Part shown: piece by piece, positions 9,927-23,139 of the stretch
Layout: every line of letters begins with the position of its first letter
How positions within the stretch are numbered: position 1 is the first letter of the stretch
Source of the DNA: Cryptomeria japonica
Lineage: Eukaryota > Streptophyta > Pinopsida > Cupressales > Cupressaceae
DNA length: 64,000 nt
Assembly (NCBI RefSeq): GCF_030272615.1
Contig: NC_081412.1
Span: 541,338,335 to 541,402,334, forward strand
Direction: 5' to 3'
Notes under the pieces: generated by a model
The model's database searches: none
Told to the model about the DNA's origin: nothing
The model's input: only the letters and a program-made list of their open reading frames with translations
Made by a program: the position numbers and the translations under genes

Positions 9927-11420
9927 TGATAACTTAATGATGAATAGTGAGTACCAAACCGGTACTGAGAGGGGGGGGGGGGGGTTGAATCAGTAAAGAC
10001 ACAAAAACTTTTCTTGAACTGGTTTGACTGCAAATAGTGCACTTGATAGACAAACACAAATACCGGTCTAAACCAGATTACTCCTGGTTAAACATAATGA
10101 GACTCTAAAAGACATAAACCGACAACACTTAGCTTTCCATACAACCTACTTCTGCATTTCCGCTTTATCCTTATGCATAAACAGATATTCTATCATCAAA
10201 AATATAATAACATGCTAGATCAACATGACTCACCGCTTGACAGAAAACAACAAAGCATCACATGAAAAAGACATCACATATGACACATATATTTTTCACA
10301 TGGAAACCCAACTGGGAAAAACCATGATGGGGATGAATACCCACAAGCTGTTTTTGAACTCTTTAGAAGTCCGCTCTGTTAGGAGCCTAGTCCAGTTAAA
10401 GACTGTTACAACAAGTTCTGTTAGGAACTGATCCTATTAGGGATCACCCAGTTGAGGGTTAAACCCTGTTAAAGGTTACCTTGTGAGAGGATTTTATGAA
10501 CTCAATGGCTTTGAGTCACCCTTAAAGGATTTACAGCAAGCTGGTTAAAGCTACCCTGTTAAGGGATTTTCCAACTGTTGAAGTGATTAGAGATCAACAG
10601 GTATTACAATGATCTGGTAGCAACACTCAATGCCAATGCAGATCCATTTTAGTTCCTTGCTTCTGCACACACACTTTGCAGGTATCCCTTTTCTTATTTG
10701 GTCTAGTAAGAATCATGTATCTCTGCACTTAGATACACACCCAACATTTTCCAACAACTTCAACATCAAACACAACATCAACCTTATAGGAAATAGATAG
10801 GTTGGTAGCATAAACCCTAAACCCTAAACATTTAGGTTGAAAAATTCAGTCGGTTTAATCCTGACCATTGAACACTTTGAATTTAAATACAACAGTTTTG
10901 AACAGATCTCAAGACATTTTCCATCGTTCATTCTTCACCACTTCTTGGAGGTGATAACCCATCATGCGTTCTCCACTGTTTGTAGAGACTTCACACATTC
11001 CTGAGGTAGATAGGATCAATCCCCTTCATGCAATATCCTTCACGTGCATGAGACTGATGTGGCAACATGATTTGATCTCCATTACAATGCTAACTCATCA
11101 CACAATGCCATCGGTTGAATCACACAGGCTTGAAACACTTCAACCGGGAACCTTGAGGCTGGAACTACCAACCGATAGTCATACCATATTAAACCTTGAT
11201 AGAAAACATTCCATATACCGGTTCACTTAGGAAAATGTACCGCTTCACCTTTTGCACATATACTAGTTCACTTTGCTAGTTGCTTAACTTCAATAAACTG
11301 GTTCATCTTCAACATATTACCAGTTCACTCTTCCACATATTACCGGTTCACTCTTCAGCATATTGACATCAATGACAACACAATATCATCATGTCAACAT
11401 ACTCTGCACATATGCCAACA
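9927..11420 (-). repeat. 3' LTR of element C
   Basis: Contains a G14 run (9971-9984) near the LTR end, a telo-box-like TAAACCCTAAACCCTAAAC (10811-10829) and tandem TACCGGTTCAC units (11214-11365). Pairs with 15792-17297. Confidence 0.95.
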
Positions 11421-11731
11421 ATCTCCCCCTTGGGCATTGATGGTAGTATACAAAGATATCTCTCTTTTTGCATCACATCAACATTCCATAATACTGTAGA
11501 TATCTTCTCCTCTTCACATCTTCTCCCCCTTTTGACAACAATGCCAAAGTGGAGGCACGAGCTTCCCTGATCCACTATGTTGCTCCCCCTAAGGAGTAGC
11601 ATCCTTCAACACATCAATCTTGAAAAAGATATAGCAAAGTAGGATCTAACTAATGTGGAGCACAAACCTTTAGTTTACCTCTTGAAGGGGTAGCACCCCT
11701 AATTCTCCTCTCAAATAGGTAAAAGTAGCCT
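11421..11731 (-). other. 3' untranslated region and polypurine tracts of C
   Basis: On the minus strand the LTR is preceded by AAGGGGGAGAT, the polypurine tract for plus-strand priming. Two further G-rich tracts (AAAAGGGGGAGAAG near 11520-11530 and TTAGGGGGAGCAAC near 11580-11591) lie upstream. Element F has the same multi-tract arrangement. No reading frame. Confidence 0.75.
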
Positions 11732-14700
11732 TCAGAGAGGCTTGGTGAATATATGTGCTATCTGCTCCTTACTAGAAACATGTTCCAATATCACCTCTTT
11801 GTTCTGAACCTTTTCCCTCAAGAAATGATACTTGATTTCAAAATGCTTGGTTCTAGCATGTAAAACTAGATTCTTGGAGATGTTAATTGCACTTGTATTG
11901 TCACAAAATATACTTATTGGTTCAGATACAGGGACTTTGAAGCCATTCAATACATGCTTCATCCAAATAGTCTGGGTGCAGTTCATGAAAGCTACAACAT
12001 ACCTCGCTTTTGCTGTAGACTGAGAGATACAACTCTTCTTTTTACTCATCCATGAGACCAGTCTACCACTGAGAAAGAATGCACCACTAGTTGTGCTCTT
12101 TCAGTCATCCACATTACCAGCCCAATCAGCATCTGTGAACACTTTCAGGTTGAAGTCATCATTGTATAGATACCATAATCTATAGTCAATAGTTCCCTTC
12201 AAATATCTAAGAATCCGCTTGACTGCTACCAAGTGGGATTCTCTTGGGCTTTTCTGAAACCAAGTGGTAATACCCACTGCATGTGCAATATTCAGTCTGC
12301 TATGTACTACATAATGCAACTTACCAATCATTGATCGGTATTCCTTCTCATTTACCAATGCCGAGTCATCCTCTTTTGATAGTTTACAACTGGTCACCAT
12401 TGGTGTACCGACCGGTTTGCTATCTTCCATGCCAAAGGTCTTCAACACCTCTTTGACATACTTGGACTAAGTAATAAAGATTCCATCTTTCATTTGCTAA
12501 ATCTACAGTCCAATGAAGAACTTAATCTCCCCTATGAGTGACATCTCAGATTCCTTCTTCATCTCATCTGCAAAGTCATGACTCATCTTGTCATCTCCAC
12601 CAAAGATTATGTCATCAACAAATACTTCACAAATCAGAATCTGATCTCCTTCTGATTTCAAGTAGATATTGCTATCTTCACTTGTTCTTTCAAATCCAAT
12701 CTTCACAAGGTGGGATTGCAAGTGTTCATACAATGCTCTAGAGGCCTGCTTCAGTCCATACAAGGCTTTATGTAGCCTACACACCATGTCATTATCTTCT
12801 GATAGGGAAAACCCATCTGGTTGCTCTATATACACCTCTTCTTCAAGTATTCCATTTAGAAATGCAAATTTTACATCCATTTGGAATACCTTGAATCCTT
12901 TAAAAGTTGCATATGAACCCCTTCTAATCTTTCTACTGGAGAAAAGGTCTCTCCATAGTCTTCTCCTTCTTCTTGGCCATATCCTTTACATACTAGTCTG
13001 GCTTTGTTCCTTACCATTGTGCCATCCTCATTCAGTTTATTTCTAAAGACCCATTTGGTTCCAATGACATTTTTATGCTCCGGCCTGGGTACCAAAGATC
13101 ATGTACCATTCTTTTCTATTTGATCAAGTTCCTCTTCCATTGCCTTGATCTAGTCTTCATCTTTATGTGCCTCTTTGAATGATTTAGGCTCAAATTCAGA
13201 GATCATACATGAGTTTTCTCTGACCTTTCTTCTTGTAATAATTCCTGCATCTTTGTCTCCTATGATCTTCTTTGGATCATGATTGAGTTTTACATACCTA
13301 GGTATATTCTTAACAGATTCCTCTTGCTTTTCTTCTTCATCCTCATCTTCATCAGCATCAACATCCACAAGTGTAGGAGCACAACTACTGGTACTGGGCT
13401 GATTTGCAACTGGTTCCCAGAAGGTTACTACCGGTTCATCTCTTACATTGTCTCTGCCAGTTTCCTCAAGTTTCTCAGATTTTTCATCAACCCTAACATT
13501 GATGCTTTCAACAATTCTGTGAGTCCTATTGTTGAAACATTTGAGAGCTTTTCTCTTTGTGGAATACTCTAGGAATATTCCCTCATCACATTTAGCATCA
13601 AACTTGCTCTGATGTTCATTCCTCTTGATATAACATTTACTACCAAACACTCTGAAGTAGCTTACCACTGGTGTCTTACTGTTCTAGTACTCATAAGAAG
13701 TCTTATCCTTTCCTTTCTTGATGAGTACCTGGTTCATTGTGTAGACTGCAATGCTCACCGGTTCTCTCCAAAAGGTGTGAGCAACCTTTCCTTGGATCAA
13801 CATAGTTCTAGCCACTTCAACCATAGTTTGGTTGTTCCTCTTTGCTAAGCCATTCTAATGTGGAGTTCGAGGGGCAAACAGTTGCCTCTTGATGCCATTC
13901 TCTTCACAATATTTGTTTAATTCACCAGAAGTGAATTCTCCTCCTTGATCAGTTCTAAGGCATTTGATTCTTCTACCACTTTCCTTCTCTACTAGTGCTC
14001 TAAAAGCTTTGAACTTTCCAAAGGCTTTAGACTTGTCCTTCAGGAATGTGACCCACATCATTCTTGAGCAATCATCTGTAAGAATCATAAAATACCTATC
14101 TCCCTGCACACTCCTAGTTTTCATAGGACCACACAAATCAGTATGCACAAGATCAAGTAAATTGTCTGGAGTGAAAGATTTACCTTTGAAAGTTGAGGAA
14201 GACATTTTCCCCAGTTGAAACTCTCTGCACAAAGGATTTTCTAGTTTGCTCAGCACCGGAAATCCTCTAAATGCCTTGATCTTACTGGCCTTCACAATAT
14301 TGTTAAAGTTTACATGGCAGAGTCTCCTATGCCATATCTAGCTGTCTCCAAACTTAGCCATAAGACATGTACTGACATTAGCATTTAGCTGAAATAGGTT
14401 ACCTTTGGTCTGCATACTGGTAGCCATCAGTTCACCATTATTTCCTTTGATTTTGCACACTCCATTTTTGAATTCCAAAGTGAGTCCATTATTATTTAGT
14501 TGAGCAACACTCAAAAGGTTGTTCCTTAGACCTTCTACCCAATACACATTGTCAGCACTGCTTCTTTCATTTAGAGAGATGGACCCTTTGCCTTTTACCA
14601 TACATGGTGCATCATTACCAAAATGAACCACACCACCATCATACTCTTCCAGAGAAAGAAACTTACTCTGGTCACTAGTCATATGGTGAGAACAACCACT

Positions 14701-15720
14701 GTCAATAATCCACTCATTGGAATTATCAAAGTGGGAGACAAGAGCCTTCTTGTCTGACACATCTTCCTTGACTGCTACAAACACAATATCTTCATTTTCT
14801 TCATCAACTGCTACAAAATAGTTTCTCTGGTTTCCTCCTTTGAACTTCTTGAACTTTTTTGGTTTATTCTTGCTATCACCATTAGGACACTTTACAACAA
14901 TGTGTCCTATCCAGTTACAAGAGGAGAATTTCAAAGGAAGCTTACCTCTATATTTACTGGTTCCCTTAAGAAGTCTCTTGGCAAGAAGAGCTTCAATTTC
15001 CATCAGGATCTCCTCATCATCCATTTCTCTGCTCTATCTTGGTTTGCCACTGGTACTAGCTTCTTTGCCTTTTCTAGATGGTGCAGTAGATGCTCTAAAG
15101 TTTTATTTAGTCTTCTGAACACTGCCATCAAAACTATTTAGCTCATAGGTTGTCAACTTTGCAATGATAGAGTCTAGGGACACCTTAGTCTTGTCTATTG
15201 ACCTCAACTCCTGAATAGCAACAACCCTTATTGCATAGATCAGTAATAAGGATCTCAAAACTTTTCTAACAATAGTGGAATCTTCCATTTTACCTCCTCC
15301 ACTCTTGATATCTCCAACAATAGTTTTGATTCTTATTCCATATTGTTGAATGGTCTCTCCTTCAACCATCTGCATGTCTTCAAACTTTCCTCTAAGGCTT
15401 TCTTCCTTAGCTTGTTTCACATGCTCATCACCGCCATATTAGATATTCTCAAGAGTATCCCATACTTCTTTGGGATTCTCTTTGTCTTGAACATCAATAA
15501 ACTCAATATCAGATAAATTACTAATTAGGGCTTCCATGACTTTCCCATTCTCCTAAATCTCTCTCTTTTGGTCATTGGTGAGAGTATCGGTAGGGATAAC
15601 ATAAACATTCTCAACATAGCTCCAATGTTGATCACCCATTCTTCTAATGTATATCTTCATTCTATCATTCCATATTTTAAAGTTATCTTTGTTGAACTCT
15701 AGACCTTCCCTCTTCATCAT
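11732..15720 (-). pseudogene. Copia gag-pol polyprotein (element C), decayed
   Basis: ATG at 15720. One frame runs to about 12900 with in-frame stops, then shifts by one to the end at 11732. In order: gag (15720-15030) with a zinc knuckle SSCNWIGHIVVKC (first cysteine replaced by S); protease WIIDSGCSHHM (about 14710); GAG-pre-integrase; integrase with DQGGEF and the FAPRTPH/NG region (14300-13600), where CAG of the NG motif region is now TAG; reverse transcriptase with FVDDIIFGG (about 12620); RNase H with ADWAGN and the CDNTSAINI motif (12150-11860). Produces the particle, replicates and integrates the element; this copy is inactive. Possibly able in the past to mobilise F. Confidence 0.9.
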
Positions 15721-15777
15721 TACAATAGGATCTTTCCCTCAAGCATTTAAGCTTACAACTTAGAGGACTTGGAGGAC

Positions 15778-15789
15778 GCTCTGATACCA
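15778..15789 (-). promoter_or_regulatory. Primer binding site (element C)
   Basis: Minus strand TGGTATCAGAGC, initiator-methionine tRNA type, two bases after the LTR end at 15792. Confidence 0.9.
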
Positions 15790-15791
15790 AT

Positions 15792-17297
15792 TGATAACTC
15801 AATGATGAACAGTGACTACCAAACCGGTACTGAGAGGTGGGGGTGAATCAGTATAGACACAAAAACTTTTCTTGAACCGGTTGACTGCAAACAGTGCATT
15901 TGATAGACAAACACAAATACCGGTCTAAACCAGATTACTACCGATTAAACATAATGAGACTGCAAAAGATATAAACCATAAACACTTAGCTTTCCATACA
16001 ACCTACTTCCTCATTTCCACTATATCCTTATGCATAAATAGATATTCTATCATCAGAAATATAATAACATGCTAGATCAACATGATTCATTGCTTAACAG
16101 AAAACAACAAAGCATCATATGAAAAAGAAATCACATATGACACACATATTTTTCACATGGAAACCCAACTGGGAAAAACAATGGTGGGGATGAATACCCA
16201 CAAGCTATTTTTGAACTCTTTAGAAGTCTACTCTATTAGGAGCCTAGTCCGATTAAACACAGTTACAACAGGTTCTGTTAGGAACCCATCCTGTTAGGGA
16301 TCACCCGGTTAAGGGTTAAACTATGTTAAAGGTTACCTTATGAGATGATTTTATGAACTCAATGGCTTTGAGTCACCCTATTAAAGGATTTACAACAAGC
16401 TGGTTAAAGCTACCCTGTTAAGGGATTTTCCAACTGTTGAAGTGATTAGAGATCAACAGTTATTACAATGATCTGGTAACAAAACTCAATGCCATTGCAG
16501 ATCCATTTTAGTTCCTTGCTTCTACACACACACTTTGCAGGTATCAATTCTCTTATTTGGTCTGGCAAGAATCATGTATCTCTACACTTAGATACACACC
16601 CAACATTTGCCAACAACTTCAACATCAAACACAACATCGACCTTATAGGAAATAGATAGATTGGTAGCATAAACCCTAAACCCTAAACATTTAGGTTGAG
16701 CAATTCAGTTGGTTCAATCCTGACCATTGAACACTTTGAATTTGAATATAATGGTCTTGAATAGATCTCAAGAAATTTTCCATCATTCGTTCTTCACCGC
16801 TTCTTGGAGGCGATAACCCATCATGCGTTCTCCACCATTTGCAGAGACTTTGCCCATTCCCGAGGTAGATAGGATCAATCCCCTTCATGCAAGATCCTTC
16901 ACGCACATGAGAATGACGTGGCAACATGATCTGATCTCCATTACAATGCTTACTCATCACACAATACCATCGGTTGAATCACACAAGCTCGAAACACTCC
17001 AACCAGGAACCCTAAGGCTGGAACTACCAACCGGTAGTCATACCATATTAAACCTTGATAGAAAACATTCCATATACCGGTTCACTTGGACAAACATACC
17101 ACTTCACCTTTTGCACATATACCGGTTCACAACATTATACCAGTTCACTTTGCTAGTTGCTTAACTTTAATAAACCGGTTCATCTTCAACATATTACCGG
17201 TTCACTCTTCAGCATATTATCGGTTCACTCTTCAGCATATTGACATCAATTACAACACAATATCATCATGTCAACATACTTTGCACATATGCCAACA
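15792..17297 (-). repeat. 5' LTR of element C
   Basis: Starts TGTTGGCATATGTGC on the minus strand. Has several TACCGGTTCAC units (about 17075-17235) in U3, including a 23-bp tandem (CATATTACCGGTTCACTCTTCAG) at 17186-17240, the telo-box-like repeat at 16671-16689, and a short G5 run where the 3' LTR has G14. Confidence 0.95.
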
Positions 17298-17302
17298 CAT
17301 TC

Positions 17303-19609
17303 AACCAATGCCTAAATCATGGAGGAAGGATCAACCCCTCTTTTTTCACATGGTTTTCTATCACTTATAACGAAGCTCGACCTGAACCACTAGCACCACC
17401 AAGAACTCCAGTAGAAGAGGAAGAATTCATTCTGGTAGAAATTTACTAAATTCCCATTGTCACCCAATTTCAGAGAAACAAAAAAAAGGAATCACAACCA
17501 AAATCAAGTATGGGTAGAAGATTATCCAATCCTTTTGATGGGTATTGCCAATATCGGAAAAATAGAGATCACCGAAGAACTTCTCCAAGAGTGTCAAGAA
17601 AATGCAGGCTTCCAAAAACTCATGGAAAGACTTATTCAAGCAAACAAGGAAAAATATATACTCATGCTAACTAGCAAAGGAGTTAAACTTGCTAAAGATT
17701 TTGATACCAAAAACTTAAGGAATATAGATGAAAGAATTTTAAGAACAAGGTCTAGAAATTATGCCTATCAAGACCAACAATGAAAGGAAGAAACATATGA
17801 CCTGAAAAACATATACAAGCAAGACAACACCCACAAAAAAAACCATGCCCACAATCAGGACTATATCACTGAAAGAGAGGAAGCTCTCCCTCAAAGTACA
17901 AATGCACCCATGGTTGTTGTTATAGAACAAATCCAAACATTGCAAAGACAAATGCAGGACATGCAACAAGGAACTACAATGTGATACTCCTTGGACAAAA
18001 TCTGTCCTTATCTTTTTGACAGGAGATTAAACATGGTACCTTTTCCCAAAAATTCAAATATACCAAAGTATGACAAGTAAAATGGTAAAATTGATCCCCG
18101 TGATCATGTTTGAGAATTGTGTACCATGAGCCTTGAGTTTGCTCATGATGACACTTAATGAGATTATTCCCAAGAAGTTTGGGAGGAAAAATAATGGAGT
18201 GGTTGCCTAGACTTAAACCTCCCATCAGATCCTTTGATGAGTTGGTAAACAAATTTATCATGCTATTCTTCTATAACATTCAACATTTAATCACCATGTT
18301 TGATGTGTGTAAAACCAAACAAAGGAACAATGAAACATTCATGGTTTTTCTTCAGTGGTGGAGATGAATGGTTTTGAGATATCCTCAAGACATGCCTGAG
18401 AAGGAAAATATGAAAATCTTCATTGATAATCTGAATAGTGAGATGAGTTATCAACTCAAACTCTAATTCATACCATCTTTTTCCAAGTTGATAGAAAACA
18501 AAACCCAAGTAGAGGAAGCCTACATCAAGAAAGGAACATTGAAGTTATTTAAGGAAGGTGTTACTTCATCAAACACTAATCCCTTTAATAATCAAAACAA
18601 TAACAAAACTTTAGACAAATCTAGATTTTGGACAAGGAACAAAAAAATTGTTAATGATGGGGTAGTTGATTCTAACAATATGAAGCCTAAACAACCAATT
18701 TTGGCTTTATTAGGTAACCCACCATCCAACAAAGATAAAAAAAAATTTAACCAAGGCATCAACACTTATCCACAAAATACCAATCAAGGAAATCCAACAT
18801 CAAACACCAACAAAAACTACCAAGGAAACAACAATAACCAAGGCAACAACATTAACCAAGGGAATAATACAAACCAAAGAGGCAACACCAACACCTTCCC
18901 ATATCGACCCACCTACACACCCTTAGGGAAAACCTTAGAATCAATATTTAGAGAACCGTTGGCAAACAAGATCATCACATTACCAACCACAAGCAACTAT
19001 GAACCTTAGATCAAACCACCTTGGTGGAATGACTCGCATTTTTGTGATTTTCATCAAAAAAAAGGACATCACACAAATGATTTCATGAGGCTAAACAACA
19101 TTGTCCAAGACATGATCGATAGAGCTGATTTAATAATTGATAGTCACAAAACAAATGGTGACCATGAAGTCTGTAAAAATCCTCTTCCAAATTACAACAA
19201 GGGAGGAGCTTCATCATCAAATGATACTAGAGGAGCTCATATAAGTCACATATACGAGAACATCATCAATAACATATCGACAAATGACAACCAAGTAAAT
19301 GTCATCAAAATCAAGGACAAACAAGAACATGAGTCAATAAATGTGACAACCAGAGTACAAAAACATGTCTTAAGAGGGAACACATCAACATCGGCAACTC
19401 TCCCGAAGACTCAATACAACTTGGTTGATCAACTACAAAGAACTCCTTCTTATATATCCATACTGAAGTTTCTCAAACTCTTGTCAAAACACAAATATAT
19501 CTTGGAACAAACACTTGTCAAGACAAACATTCCTAAAGATCTGAACATTAATCGATTCCAAGCCATGGTGGCTCATATGACAGGACCTCATAACTTATAT
19601 TTTTTATGA
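17303..19609 (+). pseudogene. Element B gag, main part
   Basis: Continues the frame of 9587-9926 and later changes frame. It matches the gag of A segment by segment: a CPYLFDRRL.. stretch like CAYPFDKSI (18005), the capsid-like RLFPRSLGGKIMEWLPRL with FYNI and FLQWWR (18155-18367), an Asn-rich linker (18770-18900), YTPLGKTLESIF (18915), and a zinc motif CDFHQKKGHHTND whose last cysteine is lost (about 19040). Multiple stops and frameshifts. Structural protein of the particle. Confidence 0.8.
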
Positions 19610-20165
19610 ACATGATGATGTCTCCTTAAATCATCCACATAACACCCCACTCCATATTGAAGTCTTAGTCTATAAACACCAAGTGAAAACAATGTTAATA
19701 GATGGAGGAGCTAGTCTCAATATCTGTACTTTAAAGCTTATCTGTGCATTGGGCTTCTTTGAGAAATCTATTGATCCAAGCAAAAAAATCACCATCAAAA
19801 CCTATGATGATGAAGAAAGGTCATCCAAAGGAATAGTAATACTACCTATTTAGGTAGGACCCATACAAAATGAAACTATGTGCCAAGTCTTGGACATGGA
19901 TTTAACATACAATATTCTATTGGGGCATCCTTAGATACATGAAATGTAAACATTGCCTTCAACATATCATCATTGTATCAAGTTCCCTTATAATGTGCAA
20001 GAAATTTCTATATCAGTAGATAATAACCCTTTTCAACATTGCTATGTTATGGGGGCAGCTCAAGACAACCCGGTTCCACACAATGGGGAGGCCCAAGCTT
20101 CCTCGGTATCCAATTGTCAAGAGGAACTCAAGACTTTATCCGTAGAATTTAAGCAAAAAATATAA
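19610..20165 (+). pseudogene. Element B aspartic protease
   Basis: Active-site motif LIDGGASLNICT at about 19690 and the ILLGHP segment at 19918 match the protease of A (LIDGGAGLNICT, ILLGHPWIHEM). The DGGA form in place of DSGA/DTGA is shared by both elements. Internal stop at 19850 and loss of the tryptophan codon at about 19931. Would cleave the gag-pol polyprotein. Confidence 0.8.
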
Positions 20166-21545
20166 ATCAAGGACCAAGGCATGGGAGAGTATTGTTTTGA
20201 ACCCTTATATCTATCAAAATTGTCAGCATCACCAAAATCTTATCGACAACCTTCTACATCAACACGTCAAGCAACATTGTCCATCACCAAATTTTATGGT
20301 AAATTTATCTAGTTGGGCATACTAGCTAATGAATCAGAAGAGAAAGCCATCATTAGTTGGCTACACAAGGATGAAGAAGAAGTTAGAGCTTCTACCATAG
20401 ACGTAGTCATACCAACAAAACAATAGGGAAATAGATTCTAGATCATGCAATGGATGGGATACAATGACAAAGTACCTATTGGCAAGCATCAAGAAGGCAT
20501 TATAGAACCTCTACAATCTCCTTCACAATTTGCAAAATATAAGATAGGACTGGGATATGTGCAATAGGTACTACCTTTAAAGAAGCAAAATAACTATCAA
20601 AAACCTCAGTGGAGAGAAAAGAAGAAATATGATGAAAACTCATGGCAAGAAGCACTACACCAAGAAGCAGAAACAATAAAGAACAACCAAGAATATCAAA
20701 ACCATGAGAGATGAAAAGAAGAGCTATCCATTCAAAGGGAAGAAGCTTCTTACAAGAAAGTGCATCATGTGCAAGAACCTGATCAAACCAAGGTAGAACC
20801 TACACAAATTGCCACTCACAAAAGAGAAACAATGTATGAGCAAATATAAAGAGTATAGGCAGGTTCCAATTCTGAATTAGAATAAGCTACCAAACTGGTG
20901 TCAATCATCAATAATGTTTTCTCTTCGTACAACATACCTATCAATGACAGTGAGAGAACTTGGGACAATAATTCTAAAACATATTCTAATGAATATGAAT
21001 GGGATAGTTGTTTTGATATCACTGAGGATATTGAGGTGGATACCATCCACTCATACATATCCTTTTCTCAGGAAGGAAAAGGCTTAGAATCTTGACCACT
21101 TAAATTTGGATCACAACATATCTACAAGGCTAGTGAGAACAAGAAGCGACAATACAAATAAGGCTACATCAAAGATAATACAATCGAAGACCTTGACAAT
21201 ATTATAGACCTAACCATCATCCCAAACAACTATAACAATGACTTTATCATGACACTTACCGTGGTCGATCTCAACCCACCAAATGACTCCTTACTGCTCG
21301 TATTTCCTGATCCCATAGACTCGAAAGAACCTAAACACCATGATCTACCAATATTCCTAGATGATGAATCCATTGTCCAGTACCTCTATTCAGTCAATCT
21401 TGAAACATGCTCTACCAACAAACAAAGTAACGATATCTACAATTAGGGGAGTGCCAAGTCTCTCAGTCACAAAAATGAAATAAACAAAGAATCTAATGGT
21501 GAAAACCAGTCAATGGCAGTGTGAGATCTCAAAAGAGTAAAAATA
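20166..21545 (+). pseudogene. Protease-reverse transcriptase linker of B
   Basis: About 1.4 kb of broken coding sequence with many stops. A short KYKIGLGYV stretch near 20545 resembles a G-patch-like motif, and an acidic segment (LLLVFPDPIDSKEPKHHDL, 21290-21350) precedes the polymerase. I do not recognise a defined domain. Confidence 0.5.
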
Positions 21546-22530
21546 ATGGATGCATTTGAGGGTGAAAACCTTACTGAGGCACCTAAAGATGGGAGATTTG
21601 ACACTTTTCAAATAAATTATCAAGAAAGGTCCCCAATATTGATTGATTCGACTCATTTAATAAACATCAATACTGATGCAACAGTCAAAAACTATACACT
21701 GAGAAAAATCACTCAGGGAAGAAGAACAACCAGATTTTATCAAATTCTTAAAGAAAAGAAAATTAATTTTTCTTGGTCATATGTTGATATGCTCAAAATA
21801 GACCCAAACTTGATCATGCATCATTTATCCATTACTCTAGGAGCTAAGCTAGTCAAACAAAAATTAAGAAAAATGAATCCGCATGTAGAATTGTTGGTCA
21901 AAGCATAACTAAATAAGTTATTAGATGTCATATTAATCCAACCTATAGACTATGTTGAATGGATTTCAAAAATTGTACCAGTTTCAAAACCTGACAAAAG
22001 CATCAGAATATGTATAGAAAGATGACTTTCCGTTACCGAGAATTGACATAATTGTGGATCTAACAATACACTATGCCATGTTATCATTAATGGATTTTTT
22101 TGAGGCTATAATCAATAAGGATAGCCCCAAAAGATCAAGATAAAAATGTGTTCACCTATCCATAGGGAACATATTGTTGTAACATCATGCCTTTCAACTT
22201 GAAAAATGTAGGGGTGACTTATCAAAGAGCCATGAAGACAATCTTCCACGACATGATGTATAACTTCATGGAGGAGTACCTGGATGATTTACTGGCTAAA
22301 TCATTTACCCGACTAGAACATTTGGGCATATTAGATAAAATATTTCAAAGATTGGAATAGTTCAAGGTTAGACTAAACCCTAAGAAGTGTGTCTTCAGGG
22401 TCATATCAAGCAAACTATTAGGCTACATTATGTCAAAAGAGGGCATTGAAGTAGACCCAGAGAAGGTACACGACATCATGGAAATGACACCTCCCAAGAA
22501 CATTAGCGAACTCATATATCTGTAGGGATG
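21546..22530 (+). pseudogene. Element B reverse transcriptase
   Basis: Recognisable segments in order: FSWSYVDMLKIDP (about 21765), PIDYVEWISKIVPVSKPDKS (21940-22000), and the catalytic YLDDLLAKS (about 22277), where most relatives have YVDDLL, plus KCVF and YIMSKEGIEVDPEK (22390-22465). Broken by several frameshifts and stops. Copies element RNA into DNA in the particle. Confidence 0.85.
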
Positions 22531-23130
22531 ATTGCAATCCATTTGGAGATTTATAGCCCAACTAGCAAATAAAATGTCTCCCATTCAATCATATTCTCCA
22601 CAAGATTATACCTTTCAGATGGGAAGACAAGTGTGCAGAATCATTTTACCAACTCAAGCAATATCTAATGAATCTGCTAGTTTTAGTACCACCAATAGCA
22701 AGAAAGTCACTCATTCTCTACATATCAACAATGGATGTATCATTGGGAGTACTACTAGAAGAAGAAGATAAAGAAGGTAGGGAATGAGCTATATGTTACA
22801 TTAGTAGAACCTTAAATAGATATAAGCTAAATTATATGTTCATTGAGAAGGCTTGCTTGGTAGTAGCATTTGCCTCTAAAAAGTTCCATCACTACATGCT
22901 AGCCCATATAATCAAGCTGGTAGAAAAAAATGATCCTCTCAAGTATTTACTCAACAAAGCAGCTTTTACAGGTTGATTGGCTAAATGGTTCATGATTCTT
23001 AGTGAGTTTGATATCCAGTACATAGAAAGTCAGACTATCAAAGGATAGGCAATTGCAGATCAACTAGCTAAAGCACCACTACACAATAAACAACTATTGC
23101 AGATGTAATTTCTAGACATGGATGTCCTCA
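22531..23130 (+). pseudogene. Element B connection and first RNase H domain
   Basis: LQSIWRFIAQLANKMSPI (from about 22531) and, in other frames, YISRTLNRYKLNYMFIEKACLVVAFASKKFHHY-type sequence (22795-22900) and FDIQYIES (about 23005) fit the usual Ty3 RNase H that follows reverse transcriptase. Heavily frameshifted. Confidence 0.75.
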
Positions 23131-23139
23131 CTTGTTACA

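Larger units (their letters stand above)
9927..17297 (-). mobile_element. Element C: complete Ty1/copia retrotransposon
   Basis: 7371 bp with LTRs of 1494 and 1506 bp, terminal TGTTGG...ATCA, initiator-tRNA primer site, polypurine tract, and a 5-bp target duplication CATTC at 9922-9926 and 17298-17302. Inserted in gag of B. Domain order protease, integrase, reverse transcriptase, RNase H defines copia. LTR differences are numerous (several per cent by eye), so it is not a very recent insertion. Confidence 0.95.

Noticed and set aside
10811-10829. Interstitial telomere tract
   Set aside because: Only two and a half units, at the same place in both LTRs of C; it is part of the LTR.
12538-14218. 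Plus-strand frames within element C
   Set aside because: Reverse shadows of the copia polyprotein on the minus strand.
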